DNA of 64,000 bases from the NCBI RefSeq assembly GCF_000702445.1, contig NZ_JNIF01000004.1:1364001-1428000 (forward strand), read 5' to 3'. The notes beneath the pieces were generated by a model. The model was not told where the DNA came from and ran no database searches. It worked only from the letters and a program-made list of their open reading frames with translations. Positions within the stretch are counted from its first letter, which is position 1. Each line of letters starts with the position of its first letter. The position numbers and the translations under genes were made by a program. Origin of the DNA: Bryobacter aggregatus MPL3 (GTDB lineage Bacteria > Acidobacteriota > Terriglobia > Bryobacterales > Bryobacteraceae). Below, piece by piece: positions 32,402 to 40,579 of this stretch.

Positions 32402-35047
32402 TCACATGGACTTGGCAGGAGGAGCTACTTGCGGGAGTTGCCGCGTTCCGGGAACTTCGAATTTCCCATTGCGGATCTCACCCATTCCCGGACTGCAAGG
32501 GAAAGGATGGACCCATTCGACTTTTCCGCTGTCGTAGACGACCTTTCCGTCTGGCGTAATCGCCATCAGGAATGACATCTTCGAATAGCTTTGCCCGTTC
32601 TCGCCCATGACGGTTTCGACGAGGAAGCATCGGCCTTCTTCGTCCATTTCCACCATGCCTTCACACACCTTCGGTGCCGCCAGTTGTACCGGACGGCCTC
32701 CAGTGCGCTCGACGATGGCTTTGAGCAATTCATTCGGGAACGCATAAAAGGGCAGCGATCCCGAAGCCTGTTCGTTCTTGGTGCCGCAAACGATGGTGTG
32801 CAGTGCCTGCAACCAACCCATGCGGTTCTCTTCCTTTCGCGCTGCCCAGGTCCGCACAAACCAGATCAATGACCGGATTTCCTCCTGCCATTGCTGGTCG
32901 TAGGTTGCCAAAGCTGCACGTGCCTGGCAAAGCGTGTGGAGAAGCCGTGAGCGAAGGTCCTTGTTGTCCTTACCGGATTCAAAGGCCGCTTCGGCTTCCT
33001 GAACGCTTGCGATTAAGAGCTTCTTCTTCTCAAGGCCGGCCTGGATTGTGAGCGCCCAAGCCCGATTCACCCGCCTGCATTCGTCAGCCATTTCCAGGGA
33101 GAATTCATGTCCCTGAACTAGACCGCGGAACTGCGAAACGGGCATCCGACTCGTGAAGAAGTCGCTCAGTTCTTTACGGACCAGGTTGTACATGCCGCCA
33201 ATGCGATCGGTCGCAGGGCATTCGACTCGTTCCGGCAGATCCTTGATGGACCGGAGCCGTTTCGCACGAAGCCACTGCGCCGCCGGGGTCTGCTTGATCT
33301 GTTCCCGGATTGCGCGGATTTTGTCCTGGTCTGGCGTGACGCCATGTTTCAGTTGGTCCAGCGCGAGTTGCAGTTGCTCGACCAGTTCCCGATGGCAATC
33401 ATCCCGGCCAGCAGCGAGGCATTGAGTCATCAAATCGGTAATGGTCCCAATCTGATTGCCCATCGCGCCAACAGCTACCTGCGGGAGATTCCACCACGGA
33501 GACCGAGCCTTCTTCGCCTTGGTTTTCTCGACCGCTCCTTTGCCCTTGTACTGAATGCGATGCTGCACGAACCGCGGGAAGCGATCGCCCTCCACCACGC
33601 AGACAAAGTCGAAGTCATAATCACCGCCGTTCTTCGCCGCCGTCTTCGAATGAAGGACAAAGGTTCCTTCCAGTTCGAGTTGCTCCGAAGCGATCCGTGC
33701 TGCAAGACTCTCCACATCGGGGCAGCCTTGACGCGAAAGATCCTTCGCGAGCAGTTGACGGGTTTCCGTGGGCGGGATCTTCGTGTACGGGAGCAGGTCT
33801 TCTTTCATGCGCACGGGATACCGCACAACCAATCCCCGGTTGGTGGCCAGAGCATTGATCGAACGGTCCTGCGGCATCCAGTCGGAGCCTGAGTACACGT
33901 GTCCTTGGTGCAACAGCAAATAACCGTCATCCGCAAGCGCGAATGCCGGCATCTCAAACCCACCTGCTGTGCACACCTTAAATGCCCAACGCGCCAGAAT
34001 ACGTTCCAACTGGTTATTGACCCAGGGATGCTGAATCAGGAAGCCAGTTGGGTCCGCCTTGAGAACGCCTTCCAGAACTGTCCGCTCTACAGAAGTCGCA
34101 TCGTCGTCTTCAGCGGGCATCTCATCCAACAAAGGGCGTTGGGTTTCCGAGATGCCGAGAAGTTCGAAGAGCCCCGTGTAGTCGCGGTATTCCAGGAGGT
34201 CTTTCAGCTTGGCGGTCTGCGCGAGGGCATGCGGCTTGATTTCAAGTTCGAACGAATCTTCCGGTGCGTGCTGGACGACCGTGTAGCTCGACTCGAAAGC
34301 CAATGGCCGCGAGTATTCCCGAATGCCAAGAACCATCTCGCCAGCGAAGGTGCGTGCCTCTCCAGTGAGCCAGGCGATCAGCTTGGATGGACCTTTGTAT
34401 TCGGGTTTGACGGAGGAGACGGGCAGAACCACATCGGTGTCGAGGGCATCGGCCACTTCGTCCGGCATGATCTTGAACGATCCCTTCGCTTGCGTTTGGG
34501 CGAACGCGAGACGGAATTGGTAGAAACGGTTCTCTGGCAGACCGAGCTTGTCGAAGATCGACTTGCGCAGCCAGCCGCGGCAATCGTTGGTTCCCAGTTC
34601 GAGATCCGGAACAACAGTCACACGGCCATTGGGAATCTGCATCCTCACCATGCAAGGCGAGACGAGAATTCCGAAGTACGTGACTGCGGCTTGCGGCCAG
34701 TCAGAGAAGCGCGCCGCCAATGGACGTTCATAGCGAGCGTCCACGGCATAATACTTTCCGTTCTTGGCCGACCCGGATGCGCCGATGAGCCGGTATTCCG
34801 TACCGTCGAGGGCGAATCGCGAAAGGGTGCTTTCAACCTTCGCGCGCTCCACCTGGTCGAGCGGTTCCGGGGTCACAGAGACAGACGCCACTTTGATCCC
34901 TGGGCACAGGGCTTCGAGCAGCGTATTGTTCAACTGCGCTTGTGGGCTCAGATTCGGCATTTTGCGTTCGATTTTGCCTTCCTTGTTGACCATCAGGCTG
35001 AGGACCTTCAGGCCAGAATTCGTTGTAACGGTTGCTTGGCTGTTCAT
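32402..35047 (-). CDS. Cellular RdRP/YonO-type two-barrel RNA polymerase-like protein
   Basis: This 881-residue protein has AAGGAGA upstream of ATG 35047. Several landmarks of the RDR/QDE-1 family occur in order. The AKGSFKIMPDE segment (187-197) recalls the first-barrel KGVxxVDP region. DDGYLLLHQGHVYS (373-386) recalls the DExGxLxYGQVF turn. RGLVVRYPVRMKEDLL (404-419) recalls the NPCLHPGD region, and KNGGDYDFDFVCV (472-484) recalls the catalytic GGDxDGD loop. Asp476, Asp478 and Asp480 would bind the metal; the usual Gly of DxDGD is Phe479. I checked the codons there. The remaining 400 residues are mostly helical. No family name can be assigned without searches. Neighbours are transfer genes and a hairpin-rich region. 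Confidence 0.65.
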   Translation of the reverse strand: MNSQATVTTNSGLKVLSLMVNKEGKIERKMPNLSPQAQLNNTLLEALCPGIKVASVSVTPEPLDQVERAKVESTLSRFALDGTEYRLIGASGSAKNGKYYAVDARYERPLAARFSDWPQAAVTYFGILVSPCMVRMQIPNGRVTVVPDLELGTNDCRGWLRKSIFDKLGLPENRFYQFRLAFAQTQAKGSFKIMPDEVADALDTDVVLPVSSVKPEYKGPSKLIAWLTGEARTFAGEMVLGIREYSRPLAFESSYTVVQHAPEDSFELEIKPHALAQTAKLKDLLEYRDYTGLFELLGISETQRPLLDEMPAEDDDATSVERTVLEGVLKADPTGFLIQHPWVNNQLERILARWAFKVCTAGGFEMPAFALADDGYLLLHQGHVYSGSDWMPQDRSINALATNRGLVVRYPVRMKEDLLPYTKIPPTETRQLLAKDLSRQGCPDVESLAARIASEQLELEGTFVLHSKTAAKNGGDYDFDFVCVVEGDRFPRFVQHRIQYKGKGAVEKTKAKKARSPWWNLPQVAVGAMGNQIGTITDLMTQCLAAGRDDCHRELVEQLQLALDQLKHGVTPDQDKIRAIREQIKQTPAAQWLRAKRLRSIKDLPERVECPATDRIGGMYNLVRKELSDFFTSRMPVSQFRGLVQGHEFSLEMADECRRVNRAWALTIQAGLEKKKLLIASVQEAEAAFESGKDNKDLRSRLLHTLCQARAALATYDQQWQEEIRSLIWFVRTWAARKEENRMGWLQALHTIVCGTKNEQASGSLPFYAFPNELLKAIVERTGGRPVQLAAPKVCEGMVEMDEEGRCFLVETVMGENGQSYSKMSFLMAITPDGKVVYDSGKVEWVHPFPCSPGMGEIRNGKFEVPGTRQLPQVAPPAKSM

Positions 35048-35295
35048 GAGTTCTCCTTGAAACGGTTGTGGGATGGGACAACAGACCGTTCCTGAGGAAG
35101 CCCTCAAGTGCGCAGTACCCGGGCGGGGTCCTTCGCTGGCCTGCTGCCGAAACACTCGTGTTTCGGGTCAGGCCTCCGTAAAGAAGCCGCCCTATTCCGT
35201 TGTGTTGCCTGTCGCGATACGGCTGGACAGGTTGCTTTTGCGGCTTTGAAGAGCTGCAAGAGCGGATTCCCACATGAGGTGTGGGCGCCTTCTAC
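35048..35295. repeat. Hairpin-rich region upstream of the RNA-polymerase-like gene
   Basis: At least four inverted repeats lie in 248 bases. CCGAAACAC/GTGTTTCGG has a 2-base loop (35147-35166). CCTGTC/GACAGG has a 12-base loop (35208-35231). CCCACA/TGTGGG has a 5-base loop (35269-35285). TTCTACT...AGTAGAA nests CAAC/GTTG (35290-35317) and covers the stop of the next gene. A fifth possible pair, AACGGT/ACCGTT, lies just before the ribosome-binding site. No T-tract follows, so simple terminators are unlikely. This density suggests an origin (oriT or single-strand origin) or a structured leader. Confidence 0.55.
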
Positions 35296-35673
35296 TCAAC
35301 TTGCGTTGGCAGTAGAAACCCGTTTGGCAGAGTTCACCGGCTGCCTTTCCAGCCGGACCTCATTGCCTTCAATCCTTTGCGTCACGCGGTACTCATGAAC
35401 GAAGTACACGCGGCTATCGTTCTTGAACGCGATCACGAGCCCCTCGGGCTCGCTCGCAACCTCTTGTTCCAGCGTGGGTTTGCCGTCTTCGGCTGCGGGG
35501 CGGCCGACGAAGTAGCGCACGATTGGATCGGCTGCCTCCGCGCGACGGCGGCGGTCCGGGCGGCGTGAACCGCCCTTCGATGGTTGCTTCTTGGCCGCTG
35601 CTGCTTTTAGCGGCTCCACGGGTTGCGGTCGATCCTCAGGCGCGTCCGGTAACGCGCTTCCATTCGTTTTCAA
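35296..35673 (-). CDS. Hypothetical protein, 125 residues
   Basis: The likely start is TTG 35673, chosen because AAGGAGGTG precedes it at proper spacing; it overlaps the upstream 81-residue gene's end by about 38 bases. The protein has a Lys/Arg-rich middle (KKQPSKGGSRRPDRRRR) and a C-terminal domain with VRYFVGRPAAEDGKPT and ESRVYFVHEYRVTQR-like strands. No family is recognised. The stop lies inside a hairpin. Confidence 0.5.
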   Translation of the reverse strand: MKTNGSALPDAPEDRPQPVEPLKAAAAKKQPSKGGSRRPDRRRRAEAADPIVRYFVGRPAAEDGKPTLEQEVASEPEGLVIAFKNDSRVYFVHEYRVTQRIEGNEVRLERQPVNSAKRVSTANAS

Positions 35674-35881
35674 ATGGCACCTCCTTCCAGCCGGCGTCCG
35701 CCGGCACGTAGCATCTGCCGTCCTTGTCGAGCCGCAGGTATCGCCTGGTTTCGACGTGCTTGTAGTGTTCAAGGCCATCGCGTTGGAACATCCACATGAA
35801 ATCGACGCAGTCAAGCGGCTTCAAGTGCCGCTCCAACGTCGTCCAGTGTGGCAGCAGTTGTTGGGCGGGTTGTGGTTGCAT
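35636..35881 (-). CDS. Hypothetical protein, 81 residues
   Basis: ATG 35881 begins a frame with WTTLERHLKPLDCVDFMWMFQRD and HYKHVETRRYLRLDKDGRCYV, a compact mixed fold. No ribosome-binding site is obvious; an upstream TTG start at 35983 would give 115 residues. The end overlaps the next gene by about 38 bases, as in an operon. Function is unknown. It is divergent from the RHH regulator at 36142, which may control this operon. Confidence 0.5.
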   Translation of the reverse strand: MQPQPAQQLLPHWTTLERHLKPLDCVDFMWMFQRDGLEHYKHVETRRYLRLDKDGRCYVPADAGWKEVPFENEWKRVTGRA

Positions 35882-36091
35882 TGATTTGGAGCGTACGGCT
35901 ATTTTTTTTGAAGTCAAAGGGACTTTACCCTTGAAGTCGAGTGTGCGTAGTGCTTGGCCAATGAGGAATCTATTGTCGATCAATGCTGCCAGCCCAGCAT
36001 AGGCTGTGCAATCCTCCCGGCTTCAAACTACTCGACACGCATACGTTACGCATTGCGCGCCGATAGCTTCGCTTTTTCTTCGTATACTGTG

Positions 36092-36120
36092 TTGAAATCT
36101 GCACCGTCGTGGTGTATCGT
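36092..36120 (+). promoter_or_regulatory. Possible sigma-70-like promoter for the RHH gene
   Basis: TTGAAA at 36092-36097 and TATCGT at 36115-36120 are separated by 17 bases, 22 bases before the RHH start (36142). GGAGTGAG lies in the ribosome-binding region. The -10 match is weak, so this is a candidate only. An RHH protein commonly autoregulates such a promoter. Confidence 0.35.
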
Positions 36121-36141
36121 GATGCTGTGGAGTGAGTTTTT

Positions 36142-36357
36142 ATGCCAAAAAGCAAAGTTCGAGGTTCAATCAGTGGTGGCGATCTGACGATGCCGCGAAC
36201 CTCTGTCAGTTTTCCTCCGGAGGTTTATCAAATGCTCGGTGACCTTGCGGCGCAAAAAAAGGTCTCCATTGGCTGGGTCGTGCGAGAAGCTGTCGAAAAG
36301 TATCTTGGAGATCAATGCCCGCTCTTTGGAACCAGCTTGTTGAAGGCACCCAAGTAG
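36142..36357 (+). CDS. Ribbon-helix-helix (CopG/Arc-type) regulator
   Basis: This 71-residue protein starts at ATG 36142. Residues 17-58 (MPRTSVSFPPEVYQMLGDLA then KKVSIGWVVREAVEKYLGDQ) form the beta-strand plus two-helix RHH fold. It lies first on the rightward strand before the defence cassette and is divergent from a small leftward operon, so it could repress either side. Family fit is good; the operator and ligand are unknown. Confidence 0.8.
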   Translation: MPKSKVRGSISGGDLTMPRTSVSFPPEVYQMLGDLAAQKKVSIGWVVREAVEKYLGDQCPLFGTSLLKAPK

Positions 36358-36364
36358 ATGCCCT

Positions 36365-36393
36365 AGCAGAACGCGATCTGCTCTAGTGTTTTT
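36365..36393 (+). terminator. Candidate Rho-independent terminator after the RHH gene
   Basis: AGCAGA (36365-36370) and TCTGCT (36377-36382) pair around a 6-base loop and are followed by CTAGTGTTTTT. The stem is short but the T-run is right. It would separate the RHH gene from the methyltransferase operon. Confidence 0.45.
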
Positions 36394-36479
36394 GCGCCAA
36401 CCGGTGGCACAGCGGGGCCAATGAGCCGCTAAAGGCAACTGATCATCCGCTAGTCATTCATTTAGAGAGGTATAACCCA

Positions 36480-37943
36480 TTGCCGAGTTTGGTACATAGT
36501 CCATCACGGTCCGCATCTAAACAGCAGGCGCTGCTACTTGCCCCGCAAGAACTCTACGAACCTGATCCCGAAATCGTCACCGCGGCGAAGCTTAAGAGCA
36601 CGAATACCACTGATAAAGCCCGTCAGCGTGATCTCGCGGAATTATTGCGGAGGATCAACCTTTCTGTATTGTCGCAGGATCGTTCGGATCTAGCCGCTTT
36701 TGTAAATTGGAAGGGCAACGCGGAATCCCCAATACACCGCTGGCTTCGCTACCGCGAGGCCTATTCTCCAAACCTCATCACTAAGCTTGGTTTGGGTAAT
36801 GAAATTTTAGACCCTTTCTGTGGTTGCGGGTCGATTCTCATCGGAGCGGCGGAGAACGGCAACACGGCTGCAGGCATTGATATCAACCCTCTTGCGATTT
36901 TTGCGGCAAAGGTCAAGCTGACCCCGCTCTCGCGCACCCAACTGCAGGCGGTTCAAAACTACGTCGACCGCTTGGATTCTGCGCTGAATACGGCAAGGCC
37001 CTGGCCTATGCCTGAACTCTCTATCGCTTCCAAAGTCTTCGAACCTGTCATACTCGACACCCTTCTCAGAATCCGGTCTCTGATCGAGTCAACATTTTCC
37101 GGCGACATTGAGTGCAGGAATTTTCTGCATCTGGCATGGGTCGCAATCCTTGAACGAGTGGGCAGTTATTTTAAGGAAGGCAACGGCATTAAATACAGGA
37201 ACAAGAAGCGTCTAAAAACAGGCTACACAATTAGACCCGAAGGCCAGTGGCAGCTTGAGCGCTTTGGTCGCGACCAATACAAGTTCACGCTCAATGCCTT
37301 CTGTGAGCACGTTCGGATGATGCTGAACGACGCGCGGTTCTGGCGGAAAGGGGCTTGGCGAAGTCAGACCATCATCGAGGGCAGCGTACTTGAAATGGAT
37401 AAGCTGCTTCCCCTCAGAAAATTTGACTCTATCGTGTTCAGCCCTCCCTACGCCAACAGGTTCGACTACTTTGAGTCGATGAAAGTCGAGCTGTGGTTTG
37501 GAGGCTTTGTCGATTCGTATGAATCTATCAATCGCTTCCGCAAGGCGTCACTGCGATCACATCTGGGGGCCGATCTCAATCGGTCTTACCGGCACATAGA
37601 GGATCTTGAGCAGCTTATCGCTCTAATGGATCGGGATGCCAGCAGTTGGCGGATGGGAGTGCCAGAACTGTTGCGCGGCTATTTCGACGACATGCGGATT
37701 ACACTGAAACATTGCCGGAAGCTCTTGGTGGAGAACGGCAAATGTTTCGTAGTTGTCGGGAACTCCGCGTTTGCAGGCGTCATTATTCCGACGGACGTTT
37801 TACTGGCGAACCTCGGGCTGGAGTGCGGATTCAAGAAGGCTGAAATCCTCATCACGCGCCACCTGACAGTCGCCCCGCAGCAGCGAAATAAACTATCGAA
37901 CTTAGAAGAGAATATGCGAGAGAGTGTTGTAGTCCTATCATGA
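36480..37943 (+). CDS. DNA amino-methyltransferase 1 (SPPY type) of the defence cassette
   Basis: This 487-residue protein starts at TTG 36480, with AGAGAGGT about 9 bases upstream. SAM-binding motif I is LDPFCGCGSIL (110-120), with the acidic residue in GIDINP. The catalytic motif IV SPPY (321-324) follows later within SPPYANRFDYFES, as in M.MwoI-like enzymes that methylate N4-cytosine or N6-adenine. Motif I precedes motif IV, so it is not the common beta order. A helical region of 170 residues between them may hold target recognition. It is the first of five tightly spaced rightward genes. It would protect self DNA from the McrB/McrC-like effector pair. Confidence 0.85.
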   Translation: MPSLVHSPSRSASKQQALLLAPQELYEPDPEIVTAAKLKSTNTTDKARQRDLAELLRRINLSVLSQDRSDLAAFVNWKGNAESPIHRWLRYREAYSPNLITKLGLGNEILDPFCGCGSILIGAAENGNTAAGIDINPLAIFAAKVKLTPLSRTQLQAVQNYVDRLDSALNTARPWPMPELSIASKVFEPVILDTLLRIRSLIESTFSGDIECRNFLHLAWVAILERVGSYFKEGNGIKYRNKKRLKTGYTIRPEGQWQLERFGRDQYKFTLNAFCEHVRMMLNDARFWRKGAWRSQTIIEGSVLEMDKLLPLRKFDSIVFSPPYANRFDYFESMKVELWFGGFVDSYESINRFRKASLRSHLGADLNRSYRHIEDLEQLIALMDRDASSWRMGVPELLRGYFDDMRITLKHCRKLLVENGKCFVVVGNSAFAGVIIPTDVLLANLGLECGFKKAEILITRHLTVAPQQRNKLSNLEENMRESVVVLS

Positions 37944-37963
37944 GAAACTTAACTGAGGCTTAA

Positions 37964-39361
37964 GTGGCATTGACTCAACCGGATTTATTCGCAAAATTGG
38001 AGGATTCCGATCGAATCAGCGATGGTACTTCGACTCTGTTCCGCGAAGTACCGTCGTTTCCGCCCTTTGACAGTATTGTTAATGGTGAACTGTTTTCGCT
38101 AAGCCTCAGCAATCGAGCACCCGCGCTTACACATGGCTTACACCGCTTTCCAGCGAAATTCATTCCACGGATACCTGGGTGGGTCCTGGACGAGTTTGCG
38201 AGCCAAACAGATGTAGTGCTTGATCCCTTCTGCGGCTCTGGAACTACGCTAGTTGAAGCATTACTACGCTCTAGGCAAGCGATAGGTATAGATTGCGATC
38301 CTCTGGCCTGCCTGATCTCGCGAGCCAAGACGTCCAGTGTCAGTCCGACTCGCATTGGCCAATTGGGAGTTCAGTTGCAGAAGAATTGGCGTGGACTGGC
38401 ACCCTCGCTGCTCCCGCCAATGCCGGATCTCACTAACTTTGGACACTGGTATTCCGAGAGTGCCTGGGGCGATCTCCAATCGCTCCTCACGGCGATCCGT
38501 GCTCTCGACGCTTCGCTAGAGGAGCTCGACTTCCTTTTGTGCGTCTTTAGCTCGATTCTCCGATGGGTTTCAAACGCGGACGACCAGACGCAGAAGACCT
38601 ATGTCTCCGGAACTCTAAAGAAGAATCCTCCCGATGTCGAGCCACTCTTTCGCAGAGCATTCGAAAAAGCTCTAGCAGGACTGGAGGAGCTGTCCTTGTT
38701 GCGGCATCCGTCGGCCTCCGCGTCTGTCATCGAGGGCGATGCTGCCGAGATCAAACTACCGGCACATTCAGTGGACCTGATCGTTACGAGTCCGCCCTAC
38801 CTCGACTCGGTTGACTATATGTACAACTTCATGCTGGAGTACTTCTGGTTAGGTCCGCTGCTGGGAGTTGAGGACAGACGGACATTTAACCGGATGCGCC
38901 GGAGAGTGACTGGTGCAAAAAACCCCGCCGCTGATGCCTGTCCCCCTGCGCTACAGCATTCACTTGACGACCTAATCGATGAACGAGACATCATTAAGCA
39001 GCGAGTCTCTGCCACGCGCGCCTATTGCGACAGCATGGGGCGCCACTTCCAGTCGGCAGCAAAGGCGCTCAAGCCGGACAGTTATTATTTCCTGATCATC
39101 GGAAACAGCCAGACCCGCAAAGGTGTACTGCCCATACACGATTCTCTTGTTCGGCTCGCAGTCGATGCCGGATTCGCCTTTGAAAAAGCATTCGCCTATC
39201 GCATCCGCCGACACTATATGAAATTTCCTCGCGCGGGGCGAGGGGGCATCATCACTATGGATTGGGTCATTGCGCTTAGAAACGTCCAGAAATGCACCCC
39301 TTATCCTGATCGGCTTCCGCTTCCCAACTTCACGCTTCGCGACGACGAGGTTGCGAATTGA
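37964..39361 (+). CDS. DNA amino-methyltransferase 2 (SPPY type) of the defence cassette
   Basis: This 465-residue protein starts at GTG 37964, 20 bp after gene 1, with GAGG upstream. Motif I is LDPFCGSGTTL (86-96) with GIDCDPLA; catalytic SPPY is at 276-279 in TSPPYLDSVDYMYNF. A leading LHRFPAKFIPRIP segment is typical of this class. Motif I again precedes motif IV. It is clearly different from methyltransferase 1, so two target strands or two half-sites may be modified, as in asymmetric-site systems; that is inference. It is followed 3 bp later by the unknown 404-residue gene. Confidence 0.85.
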   Translation: MALTQPDLFAKLEDSDRISDGTSTLFREVPSFPPFDSIVNGELFSLSLSNRAPALTHGLHRFPAKFIPRIPGWVLDEFASQTDVVLDPFCGSGTTLVEALLRSRQAIGIDCDPLACLISRAKTSSVSPTRIGQLGVQLQKNWRGLAPSLLPPMPDLTNFGHWYSESAWGDLQSLLTAIRALDASLEELDFLLCVFSSILRWVSNADDQTQKTYVSGTLKKNPPDVEPLFRRAFEKALAGLEELSLLRHPSASASVIEGDAAEIKLPAHSVDLIVTSPPYLDSVDYMYNFMLEYFWLGPLLGVEDRRTFNRMRRRVTGAKNPAADACPPALQHSLDDLIDERDIIKQRVSATRAYCDSMGRHFQSAAKALKPDSYYFLIIGNSQTRKGVLPIHDSLVRLAVDAGFAFEKAFAYRIRRHYMKFPRAGRGGIITMDWVIALRNVQKCTPYPDRLPLPNFTLRDDEVAN

Positions 39362-39364
39362 ATT

Positions 39365-40579
39365 ATGTCGCAGCTTCCCTTGCAAACTCAGGACTTCTGG
39401 AGAGTAAACAGTTACGGCTACCCGAATCCGTTCAATCGCGACACAAAGTCTCAAGAGGCGTGGGCGACGTTTTGTTCTTTCTACAAGTACAACAAGGGAT
39501 CATACAGTTCGCTTAAGGCCTACTGGGAGTCGACTGAGGCACCCCGTAAACTGGACAGTCATGCCGTGGAAAGTTGGAAGGCGACCTTCGAGGAGTTCGG
39601 CCTACTGTATGTCATCAGCCGCTCGAACACCATCACGGTTACCCCTGCGGGCGACCAGTTCTACGAAGCCGCCCAGCGGCAGAATGAACAGGAATTCGTC
39701 TGGATTGGCCTGAATCTTTTGTTTCGTTACCCGGTTAAAGGGCCGCCGCGCGGGCGTAGCAAGAGTGCCGCGCACGCGGAAGCGGATATTTTGCCTTACC
39801 GTTTTCTCCATTCTGCGATGCGCGATCTCGGGGATTACTTTTGGTGGACTGAGTTGGAGCGAATATTCTGCCGAGTCTTTCTTACATCAGAGGCAAACGC
39901 AGCGGTCTCCGCCATCCGTCGTCTTCGGGCAAATCCTTCTGCTCTTGAGGAATTTACGCTACCTGTTGATAAACGTAAAGGGGCATTCTACAACTCTCTC
40001 AACCAAGTTGCCAACCACGCAGGCATGAACCATTTTGCTTTTATGCAAGATGACGAAAGCGAGCACTATGGACCCAACGAAAGCAGGCGACGCCACTTCA
40101 TTAACCGCGACTTTCTCTCCCTCATATCGGTCGCACTCGGAGACGCCAAAACTCCCTCAGACTGCGGGGCCAGCGCGACGTACGTGGATCGCCTGCCAAC
40201 TGCACCCCACTTTGACGATGAGCAAGCGTACTTCGACTATCTCGGAGCGTTGGTTCCGAATATGACGGCTACTGGAGGCTCCACTGGACTCCAGGCAATT
40301 ACCCTTTCCGGTGATACGGTCTTCATCCTTAAGGTGGGGGAGCATTTCGAAGCCGTCTCTGTCGCTGAATACGAACGAATCGTCCAAGGCAGCACTCTCA
40401 CGCTTTGCCGCATCGCCCGCAATCACAGAATTGTTTTGTCCACGGACTCGAGTTGGACCTACTTTGTTACCGGTAAAGACCTGGTTGGCCCCAACACTGT
40501 GAAGCTATCGCTTCGGCGTGCCAGGCCGATTACGAACATGGAACCAATTAAGACGCTGTTTGGGGGTGGCGATGCCTAA
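39365..40579 (+). CDS. Unrecognised 404-residue protein of the defence cassette
   Basis: It starts at ATG 39365, 3 bp after methyltransferase 2, and its last 8 bases overlap the McrB-like start, so it is part of the operon. A winged-helix-like region is suggested near 60-100 (WKATFEEFGLLYVISRSNTITVTPAGDQFY). A beta-rich C-terminal part follows (VFILKVGEHFEAVSVAEYE). No nuclease or methyltransferase motif is seen. It could be a DNA-recognition or regulatory subunit linking the methyltransferases with the McrBC-like effector. I do not recognise a family. Confidence 0.7.
   Translation: MSQLPLQTQDFWRVNSYGYPNPFNRDTKSQEAWATFCSFYKYNKGSYSSLKAYWESTEAPRKLDSHAVESWKATFEEFGLLYVISRSNTITVTPAGDQFYEAAQRQNEQEFVWIGLNLLFRYPVKGPPRGRSKSAAHAEADILPYRFLHSAMRDLGDYFWWTELERIFCRVFLTSEANAAVSAIRRLRANPSALEEFTLPVDKRKGAFYNSLNQVANHAGMNHFAFMQDDESEHYGPNESRRRHFINRDFLSLISVALGDAKTPSDCGASATYVDRLPTAPHFDDEQAYFDYLGALVPNMTATGGSTGLQAITLSGDTVFILKVGEHFEAVSVAEYERIVQGSTLTLCRIARNHRIVLSTDSSWTYFVTGKDLVGPNTVKLSLRRARPITNMEPIKTLFGGGDA

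Noticed and set aside
33899-35095. Long open frame on the plus strand opposite the RNA-polymerase-like gene
   Set aside because: It is the antisense of a gene with a good ribosome-binding site and conserved motifs; its own sequence has no family resemblance.
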